Source of the DNA: Amyelois transitella
Lineage: Eukaryota; Arthropoda; Insecta; Lepidoptera; Pyralidae
Assembly: GCF_032362555.1 (NCBI RefSeq)
Contig: NC_083526.1
Location: 4,856,001 to 4,920,000, forward strand
Length of the DNA: 64,000 bases
Reading direction: 5' to 3'
The position numbers were made by a program, and so were the translations under genes. Shown in pieces: positions 56,502 through 64,000 of the stretch. Under the pieces are notes generated by a model that had not been told where the DNA came from, did not search any database, and worked only from the letters and a program-made list of their open reading frames with translations. The stretch's first letter is position 1. Every line of letters starts with the position of its first letter.

Positions 56502-56836
56502 TATTGCACCAATAACCAATAGAAATCTTTATCAAAATATTATATGACAGTAAAAAGTCGTCTCGTATAAATAAGTTTTAACGAGCAATATGAATTTTTG
56601 AGAATCATCGTTAGCACGACATATCACGGGTCCAATACCAAAAGAAAGCTGATGATGCTTATTTTCACTTGAAAATAACAGTAAGGAGATGGATTGGTTC
56701 TATTCTTTTTTCTATTGCACCAATAACCAATAGAAATCTTTATCAAAATATTATATGACAGTAAAAAGTCGTCTCGTATAAATAAGTTTTAACGAGCAAT
56801 ATGAATTTTTGAGAATCATCGTTAGCACGACATATC
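56502..56836 (+). repeat. Direct duplication, two 124-bp copies
   Basis: TATTGCACCAATAACCAATA ... GTTAGCACGACATATC occurs at 56502-56625 and 56713-56836 without a difference that I can see. Between them sit the 56-bp copy of 55881-55936 and an S1-like scrap (AGGAGATGGATTGGTTCTAT, TCTTTTTTC). Confidence 0.92.
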
Positions 56837-57035
56837 GGCTTGTATTGGATCCGTGACCACACTTTCGTTTTCTTACAATGATCTTACTTTCGATCGATTG
56901 GCTAAATTCTTAAAATATTTTGCTTTCTATGTTAAAGGACCTTAATGTAATAAAATGTTAATTTCATTCGAATAGTGGGTCAAATAAGCTGTTATAATCC
57001 TATAAGGAGTAAGAAGGTTTATAATTATAATAAAC

Positions 57036-57305
57036 TAGCTGTGTCCGCGACTTCGTCCGCGTGGAATAGTTATTTTGGGCATCATTGAACCCCTAAAGGA
57101 TGAATAATTTTCCCCGTTTTTTTTTACATTTTGCATTTTTTCTTCGCTCCTAATAGTTGCAGCGTGATATTATAAAACCTAAAATCTGTCTCGATAAATG
57201 ATTTATTCAACACAAAAAGAATTATCCAATTGGAACTAGTATTTCCTGAGATTAGGGCGTTCAAACAAACAAACAAACTCTTCAGCTGTATAATATTAGT
57301 ATAGA
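57036..57305 (+). repeat. Dispersed insect repeat (GCGACTTCGTCCGCGTGGAA type)
   Basis: Starts near AAACTAGCTGTGTCCGCGAC, includes GGCATCATTGAACCCCTAAA and ACAAACAAACAAACTCTTCA, ends GTATAATATTAGTATAGATG. The inverse of its 3' half is at 26490-26740. Confidence 0.75.
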
Positions 57306-58033
57306 TGAGTTTTAATTATTAGCTAAGATTTTTGACTTGTGACGATTCATGATTACTTTAGTGCTTCATTCACAATAATTAACATGCAATCTCGTCATAT
57401 AAGGGTATTCATGACATGACCTTTTATCAGTACTCTGATTTAATCAACGTACGTTCCTTCGTCTTGGTATTCTCTTTGCAATATTGCTATTAACACTCGC
57501 TTTTTACGGTTAGTTTAAATTATTTTGATTACGAAGCAGGCTATGAATATTTGGTGTGACCAACGTAAACTATTTATTCTGAGAATGAATCGGAAATACG
57601 CAACAACGTGAGAAAGATTATATCTTTTTTTTTACTAAAAACATAAAACTCTTTCTGAGCTATAAAAAAATAAGCACTTCCTCTATGAAGCCGTTCTGTT
57701 TTTGAAATTTAATTTTAGAAATCACAACTCTGTAATTAGAATTTGTATAATTCTTTCCAATTAGTATCTATATGAGTAAGGTTAATTTTAGTGACCGAAA
57801 TGTCTACGGAGACCTTTCATTCAATCTCTTTAGAAATTTCAATAGATTTATAATTAAAATATTTATCATACATCAGCAGTCGTCGTACAAAGATACCTGT
57901 CAAGATAATAAGAGCTATTCCGGTCACAAACGATTATAAGTACATTCATATCATTAATATCCCACTTTTGCTTAATATGTGTCAAGTCTGTGTTATTATG
58001 ACCGACATTTTGAAATATGTTCTTAAATATATA

Positions 58034-58250
58034 CATACATACATAAGGTCACGTCTATATCCCTTGCGGGGCAGACATAGCCAACAGTCTTGAAAAGACT
58101 GATAGGCCAGGTTCAGCTATTTGGCTTTAAGATAGATTTGAGATTCAAATAGTGACAGGTTGCTAGCCCATCGCCTAAAAAAAGAATCCCAAGTTTATAA
58201 GCCTATCCCTCAGTCGCCTATTCTTTTTTCTGCCGGGAACCACACGACAC
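58034..58250 (-). mobile_element. S1 element with 10-bp TSD and internal deletion
   Basis: TAAATATATA lies at 58024-58033 and 58251-58260. The ACGACATCCATGGGAAAGAG section is missing between CAGTCGCC and TATTCTTTTTTC. Confidence 0.85.
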
Positions 58251-58289
58251 TAAATATATATGTATATAATGAAAAGATTACACAGTGAT

Positions 58290-58525
58290 GTGTTGCGAGA
58301 TACTTACTCAACGATACTAGATATATTTAAAAATAAATACTTATTTGTAGTATGCAGAGATCGTGGCAAGTGGAAAGAGGTAGTCTCTGCCTACCCCTCC
58401 GGGAAAGAGGCGTGATTTTATGTATGTACTTATACAGATATCCATCCAAGGCCTAGGAAATTTCGTTTCTCATCATGCCCTGGCCGGGATTCATACCCGT
58501 TACCCTGTCACAAACATCAATAAAA
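58290..58525 (-). mobile_element. S2 SINE, minus sense, split by LINE tail
   Basis: TTGCGAGATACTTACTCAAC, AAAAATAAATACTTATTTGT, then after the insert ACAGATATCCATCCAAGGCC, CATGCCCTGGCCGGGATTCA and TGTCACAAAC. Confidence 0.75.
58346..58426 (+). mobile_element. LINE tail nested in the S2 copy
   Basis: GTATGCAGAGATCGTGGCAA to GGCGTGATTTTATGTATG, flanked by TACTTAT at 58339-58345 and 58427-58433. Only about 80 bp of the LINE was copied. Confidence 0.83.
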
Positions 58526-58559
58526 AGTTAATATTATAAGTACATTTATTTTTGGTTTC

Positions 58560-58768
58560 AAGCAGATCTTAACTCTTCTTCCTTCTGCCGATCATCCCCG
58601 TTTCATCTCCCTTCACCTCCCTGGAGAGGAGCCTGAGGTTAGCCATGGTCCATGATTCTGGATTGGGTAATTAGGGTTTACATGAAGCAACTTCCGTCTG
58701 TTATCCGCAACTTTTTTAGAGGAATCTTTCTCATAAAGGATAATGGCAGGTTTCCTCACGATGTTATC
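58560..58768 (-). mobile_element. S3 SINE, minus sense, 5'-truncated
   Basis: CTTCTTCCTTCTGCCGATCA, CCTGGAGAGGAGCCTGAGGT, GATTCTGGATTGGGTAATTA, GGCAGGTTTCCTCACGATGT. Confidence 0.75.
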
Positions 58769-58773
58769 CCTCA

Positions 58774-59020
58774 CATACATACATATTATCACGTCTTTAT
58801 CCCTTGCAGGGTAGACAGAGTCAACAGCCTTGTAAAGACTGATAGGCCACGGCTTTAAGATATACATTGAGATTCAAATAGTGACAGGTTGCTAGACCAT
58901 CGCCTAAAAAAGAATCCCAAGTTTGTAAGCCTATCCCTTAGTTGCCTTTTACGACATTCATGGGAAAGAGATGGAGTGGTCCTATTCTTTTTTGTATTGG
59001 TGCCAGGAACTACACGGCAC
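58774..59020 (-). mobile_element. Near full-length S1 element, minus sense
   Basis: TACATACATATTATCACGTC to TGCCAGGAACTACACGGCAC. A piece around CACGTTCAGCTGTTTGG is deleted. Confidence 0.85.
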
Positions 59021-59029
59021 CTATATTTT

Positions 59030-60635
59030 TTTTTATTTACATGACCATAAACTAAATGGAAATGATACATAATAGGAACGTAAGATCTTATGTTTACTCA
59101 AAATCGTAATGACTTTTTGTAGAGGTCATTGCCCCACTTGGTTCAACTTTTACTGAGCTAAACATAGATGAAAAAAAAAACTGGCCAATTACGCTAACGT
59201 CCGTAAAAATGATTCAATAAAAATAAATAACGAGGTTTTAATGTTATAACCGGGGTTCTACAAATGATATTTATAGTTATACCGATTATTTTGTAGGAAC
59301 TTCGGTGGAGTAGAGCAGTTATTGTTCCAAGTTCAATTTCTATTTTCATATTTTGACTGTGATTTATTTTTTGATAAGGTAAGATCATAGAATTTGGAAT
59401 AATTTAAGACTATAGAAGTGAAAAGTACTCGTGAATTTTCGTTTTCATATTTCATTTTGAAATTTCTTTGATACATCTACTTTACTCTGAAAGCTGTGAG
59501 TAATTTTATAAATGACGTCTCATCTCCTCTATTGCAAGTATAGTAAAATTAATAAGTAAGAGAATGAAATTAAGCAATTTAAATTCAACAATATGGTATT
59601 TCTATTATCTTATGTCATTCTAATTTCTTTGGCTGGCAGTGTGGCCTGCTCTTTATAACGACTAACCTATCATACACAGAATATACCAAACAAAAAATGA
59701 AGGAAAAAACACAGACATCGAGGTATAAGAATAGGTATTTATTGGGAATATAATGATAAAAAAATCTTCAATTAAAAGGTTTCACTATAAACGAAAGTAA
59801 ATTTACTCTCAGTACCAACAATGGTGTTGCCATGTGAAAATTCCATAACACTTTTCCCATTGTTCCAAACTCAAATTTGCAATTAACTATTTATTTTGTA
59901 AATAGCTGATGCTTGGCTTTAATTAGGGTTATTCTTTTGTTATTATTTGACAGTTATTTGACGCGTGATTTCCAGTAGGAAATAATAGGCCCGCTCTATC
60001 TACAAAAATATTATAATACCTACTGTGAAACAAAATACGGCGTGTCATGACCTCCACAAATTTTATTTATTTATTCAAATCCGGGGCAACCGAATCGCGT
60101 TTTATGTAGGTGAATTAAGTTGACAAAATATGACTATCACATTTCTAAACTATACTAAAATACAGTGAACTTCTAAACTACAAAAAAAAAATAAGTTTGG
60201 AACCCTTGGTAGGGTTCCCATTAGCTTTGAAGGTATTTAGATAATTCGCAAAGAGTATATTATTATTCAGCCCTAGAATTTAGTCAACCCACAATCGAAT
60301 GTTCACTGAACTTTCTCAAGCTGTTCGTACTACTATCGTGTAAGTAATTCAGCCCTTAGGCTAAAGTGAGTGGTACAAATTTAAAAGTAATGTCGATACA
60401 GAAAGGGAACAACGTGGAACAATGTTTGCAGTCTTCTGAATAGAGACTTGAATCAGAAGATTATAATCAGTAAATATTACATACTTTTCTGCAAAAACTG
60501 TGAAGGAAGAAATCTACAGTGAAATAAAATGATATCAAAATACCATGATTGTGTTTTCGGTTTTCAATGCTGTCCTGGTAGAAAAAAATGTTTTGCGGGC
60601 TTCTTATCTACCCGCGACAATTATAAAATTTCATC
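59030..60635. other. No gene or clear repeat recognised
   Basis: AT-rich sequence without convincing open frames; an AG-rich patch near 60380-60540 shows no known motif. Confidence 0.5.
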
Positions 60636-60639
60636 AAGG

Positions 60640-60998
60640 AATAAGGTTATCAACTTACGTTTCTTCATTTAAACAATGAGCTAGCAAATTTTCAATGACT
60701 GAATTAAATTCCATCATTAAACCATTCGTCTGAATGTGGCCTTTTGGTCCTTTCAAGACTTGGCTTTGTCAAATCATCAAAAGTTCCTAATAGGAAAAGA
60801 ATAGGACTACTACAATCTCTTTTCAATGGATGACGTAAAAGGCGACTAAGGGATAGGCTTTTAAACTTGGGATTCTTCTTTTCTTTTACTATTTGAATCT
60901 TAATTTTACCCTAAGCCAAACAGCTGAACGTGGCCAGTCAGTTTTCTTGACAATCTGTCTATCCCGCAAGGGATATAAACGTGAATAATGTATGTATG
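60640..60998 (+). mobile_element. Two S1 copies in tandem, one old and one younger
   Basis: 60640-60775 is a diverged S1 3' half (GAGCTAGCAAATTTTCAATG, CATCATTAAACCATTCGTCT, CCTTTCAAGACTTGGCTTTG). 60781-60998 is a better copy (AAGAATAGGACTACTACAAT, GGCGACTAAGGGATAGGCTT, CAGCTGAACGTGGCCAGTCA, TATCCCGCAAGGGATATAAA, TATG tail). Confidence 0.72.
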
Positions 60999-61304
60999 TA
61001 TATGTATTTTGTGTTCATTGGCTTGTATATTTTTATCTGTGGCGATGTTAAATTAGAATTTGTTATTTACCCCTGAAACTGAGTGTAATTTCTACATTAT
61101 CATTAATTTTAATACTGACTGACATACATCGGTACTTGAATGAAGCTATTTTTAGAATACTACATACGTATTTATTTCGCGGAACGAGAATTTTAATATG
61201 TGAAAGTGCGAATCCACTTTTTATACCAAAATTTTAGATGTGTAATTTGTATTATTTTAATCGTAGAAATTTTGTAAGAATTTCTATGAACAAAATTTTG
61301 AAAC

Positions 61305-61375
61305 CACCGTGCTTGCATGAAGAGAGTTATGAATGTGGACGAAGCGAAGGAAGTATACTGCCTACCCCTCCAGGA
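61305..61375 (+). mobile_element. LINE tail fragment
   Basis: CGTGCTTGCATGAAGAGAGT, TATGAATGTGGACGAAGCGA, CTGCCTACCCCTCCAGGATA; internal deletion and no TATG tail. Confidence 0.7.
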
Positions 61376-61727
61376 TATGCTATGTTAATGTAAAAATTTT
61401 TAAGAATGTAACGGGGTTGAAAAACCTATAGTAGGTCACTTTCAGTTAACACAATAGAGACTTATCGAAAGCTTAGGCTTTAAGCCTTTCTTTTGACTGA
61501 CTTTTTAGTTTCTTGTTCACTAGCAGATTTGTGAGAAAATATTTTTCAAGTTTATAATATATCTACCATTTGTTTCTTTGTAAATAAAATATTAAATCGA
61601 GGTTGTATAAATTATACTCATGAATAAATTACTATAAAACCATGATAATATTCAGTAAAAGTGGATGTCCGAATTCCAATGAGCGCCGATTGGTAATTTG
61701 GTCAAAATATTTGTAGGTCTATTCAAG

Positions 61728-62089
61728 TTTAGGAGCGTTGGTGGTCGAATCGGAAAGGTGCGGTTAAAATGCGAGGGGCCCAGGTTCAAATCCCACCTCG
61801 GCCATATACCAATGACTATTTTCAAAGTTATGTATTAGTATGAATACTAACCGATACTCTTACGGTGAGCGAAAACATCGTGAGGAAACCTGCACATTCC
61901 AGCTTCTGGATGTGTCACCATGGAGTCAATACGGGTCAGGTTTACCTGAAAAAGTTGCGGAGGTCAGATGGGGGTTGCTTCGTGTAAAAACCTGACTCAC
62001 CCAATCCAGGATCCATTGTCAAAGGCATACCCCAGACTCCTCTTCAGAGAGGTGAGGATGCAACCGGAACAAAAGCCAGGAGGAAGAAG
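61728..62089 (+). mobile_element. Full-length S3 tRNA-headed SINE with 19-bp TSD
   Basis: ATTTGTAGGTCTATTCAAG occurs at 61709-61727 and exactly again at 62090-62108. The head starts TTTAGGAGCGTTGGTGGTCG (box A region) with box B GGTTCAAATCC at 61783-61793. The body includes GTGAGCGAAAACATCGTGAG, AAGTTGCGGAGGTCAGATGG and AAACCTGACTCACCCAATCC. It ends GCCAGGAGGAAGAAG. This copy defines the family; most others lack the head. Confidence 0.92.
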
Positions 62090-62331
62090 ATTTGTAGGTC
62101 TATTCAAGAATATTGATAAGACCTTCCTTTCCTCTCTTGCCTCTCTTTTTAACTTTAAAGTTAAGACACGATAAGGTTCATGCCGCATTCTGTTAGGAAC
62201 GGATAGCGTTATACAGATTGTAGGAACTGAAGGATGAGGAAGACATGTTTAAACCCTTTTTATATACACTAAAAAGTGTTGGTATTTAACAAATATATAA
62301 GCTGAACTTCGAAATTTGGCTATATATATCT

Positions 62332-62496
62332 AAGGGTCAGGTCAAAAGTACCCGAAACCGCCGATCTTGTATGAAGAGAGTTATGAATGTGGATGAAGCG
62401 AAGGAAGTATGCAGAGATCGTGGCAAGTGGAAAGAGGTAGTCTCTGCCTACCCCTTCGGGAAAGAGGCGTGATTTTATGTATGTATGTATGTATAT
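62332..62496 (+). mobile_element. LINE tail, 5'-truncated
   Basis: GGGTCAGGTCAAAAGTACCC, CCGAAACCGCCGATCTTGTA, CCTACCCCTTCGGGAAAGAG, GCGTGATTTTATGTATGTAT. Confidence 0.87.
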
Positions 62497-62499
62497 CTA

Positions 62500-63109
62500 A
62501 AAATTAGATTGACGCAGTGGTAGAGTGCTCCGGTCATGTCATGGTAAAAAAGTAAAAGATTTAAAAAAAAACAAGGTTAAAAAAAGCAAAAAATGTTTTT
62601 AAGTATTTATTATTAAACATAGCATAACCATAACACAAATCTTGTTGGACTTGAACTCACAATTTGAACGATTGTTTCGTATGAAAAGACAAAAAAGAAA
62701 AGCGGATGCTGCGGAACAAACCTAGTTTAAACTAAATGATCGAAGTATGATACAGCATTATCACAATCATATACAATAATGTTACTTCTCTTGCGTCATC
62801 CTAGAAACTCTATAGTACACCCATCAATGATATAAGAAAGTGCAACATTTAAACTCATAACTCTTTGTTTACGCTTAATAATCACGAAAACTTAAATAAT
62901 TCATTTGTAACTTTCACCTGTGTCGCAAGATAGTTTTTTTTTTTGTAACTGCGCATGCGTCTGACCAGTGAGAGTGGGTGATCGTGGATTCAGTGTATTT
63001 GGACCTGTCTCCTTATAGAAACAGGGTTTTTGGCGTTATGAAATGAAAGCAAGTTCGGTTGATGCACTCTTAAATGGTCATATTTGCTGTACAACCAGTG
63101 GTTTTTATC
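62500..63109. other. No gene recognised
   Basis: A short box A-like scrap (GACGCAGTGGTAGAGTGCTC) at about 62512 may be a tRNA-derived relic. The rest shows nothing recognisable. Confidence 0.4.
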
Positions 63110-63240
63110 AGAAACTAGCTTTTTTAACTGTAGCTCCACCCACGCGAATTTAGCGCTACAAAAGAATAGGTACTGGATTTTCGCTAATCCTACGGAACCT
63201 ATTTTTTTTTGGAATTAAAGGTAACCTATGTCCTACTCTA
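63110..63240 (+). repeat. Diverged dispersed insect repeat
   Basis: AAACTAGCTTTTTTAACTGT, TCCACCCACGCGAATTTAG and GGTAACCTATGTCCTACTCT resemble the 5' half of the 44865-45062 repeat. Confidence 0.45.
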
Positions 63241-63349
63241 GATTCTTAAATATATGTATATATGCTTTATCTGTGGTCACCGAGCGACTTAAAAAGCGAC
63301 TCAAAGCTCGCTTCGTGACCACGGGTCATCGTAACATGACTCGAAACGT

Positions 63350-63608
63350 TACATACATTACATTACATATGTTCGTCTATATCCCTTGCGGGGTAGACAG
63401 AGCCAACCGTCTTGAAAAGACTGAATGGCCACGCTCAGATATTTGGATTAATGATAGAATTGAGATTCATATAGTGACAGGTTGTTAGCCCATCACCTAA
63501 AAGAAGGATCCCAAGTTTACAAGCCTATCCCTTAGTCGCCTTCTACGACATCCATGGGAGAGAGATGGAGTGGTCCTATTCTTTTTCTATTGGTGCCGGG
63601 AACCACAC
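63350..63608 (-). mobile_element. Full-length S1 element with 12-bp TSD
   Basis: GACTCGAAACGT lies at 63338-63349 and 63609-63620. Full S1 consensus in minus sense, ending with GTGTGGTTCCCGGCACC. Confidence 0.9.
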
Positions 63609-63696
63609 GACTCGAAACGTCCCGGATAAAATAGAGGTAAGTACGTTACGTCCGAGTTTAAAACCTGTATTATAAAAAGTTCAAGTACATTTATAT

Positions 63697-63802
63697 GAAT
63701 GTGCATGAAGCGAAGAAAGTATGCAGAGATCATGGCAAGTGGAAATAGGTAGTCTCTGCCTACCCCTCCGGGAAAGAGGCGTGATTTTATGTATGTATGT
63801 AT
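63697..63802 (+). mobile_element. LINE tail with 12-bp TSD
   Basis: GTACATTTATAT lies at 63685-63696 and 63803-63814. The insert is about 106 bp: GAATGTGCATGAAGCGAAGA to TTTTATGTATGTATGTAT. Confidence 0.9.
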
Positions 63803-63935
63803 GTACATTTATATCCCAACCATCATTCCTAACACCAGAAACGTCGAAGGCACTTTGTTGCCTCTAAAGAAATATTTTCATTTCAAGACATCCATTCTAA
63901 TAGTACTCGTAATTCAAGTAGAGATCTTATAAATG

Positions 63936-64000
63936 TGCCGTGTGGTTCTCGACAGCAATATAAAAAAGAATAGGACCACTCCATCTCTTTCCCATGGATG
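63936..64000 (+). mobile_element. S1 element cut by the window end
   Basis: GTGCCGTGTGGTTCTCGACA, AAAAAAGAATAGGACCACTC and CATCTCTTTCCCATGGATG are the S1 5' end; the rest is beyond the window. Confidence 0.85.

Noticed and set aside
61728-61805. tRNA gene at the S3 head
   Set aside because: Part of a 362-bp element with a TSD; it does not fold as an intact cloverleaf by eye.

Overview
This is AT-rich animal DNA with spliced genes, AATAAA polyadenylation signals and many short retroposons ending in TATG runs or carrying tRNA-like heads. The repeats and the gene family point to a moth or butterfly (Lepidoptera); the species cannot be named from the sequence. The protein-coding content I can support is part of a tandem Osiris (DUF1676) gene array. 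Osiris proteins are insect-specific, secretory-pathway, membrane-associated proteins of cuticle- and silk-forming epithelia, recognised here by a signal peptide, a two-cysteine motif ending exon 1, a Lys-rich start to a long hydrophobic domain, and a C-terminal AQxLAY-like motif.

Layout: (1) 1-4610, last exon and 3'UTR of Osiris gene A, whose first exons lie before the window. (2) 4.6-13.4 kb, repeats, a roughly 970-bp hAT-like DNA element, a perfect 58-bp palindrome and several coding-looking islands of unknown identity. (3) 13504-18.3 kb, Osiris gene B (+), complete, 232 aa. (4) 18.6-31.9 kb, a repeat-dense block with a roughly 3.2-kb TA-flanked pogo-like transposon (19377-22586) that holds a psq-type helix-turn-helix remnant, a THAP-like first exon and a 218-bp-armed inverted repeat, followed by many SINE copies and LINE 3' ends. 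(5) 32037-35.5 kb, Osiris gene C (+), 238 aa. (6) 37593-42.7 kb, Osiris gene D (+), 239 aa. (7) 42.7-50 kb, repeats and LINE remnants. (8) 50163-52009, Osiris gene E on the minus strand, 250 aa, inverted relative to A-D. (9) 52.1-64 kb, no recognisable host gene; SINEs, LINE tails and a local patchwork duplication near 56.5 kb.

The four complete Osiris genes share one plan: exon 1 (43-46 codons) ends in phase 0 right after a C-(x)8-C-(L/V)-K motif, exon 2 (83-85 codons) ends in phase 1, and exon 3 starts inside the first residue of (G/A)RGKKK or a close variant. Each has an ATAAAA-type motif 46-91 bp before its ATG. B and C are the closest pair. Subfamily assignment is not certain; a lineage-specific expansion such as the one I recall for lepidopteran Osiris9 is a candidate explanation.

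For brevity: S1 is a roughly 260-bp SINE-like family ending in TATG repeats; S2 is a tRNA-derived SINE with a GGTTCGAATCC box B; S3 is a second tRNA-headed SINE of about 360 bp; 'LINE tail' is the 3' end of a non-LTR retrotransposon that also ends in TATG repeats.
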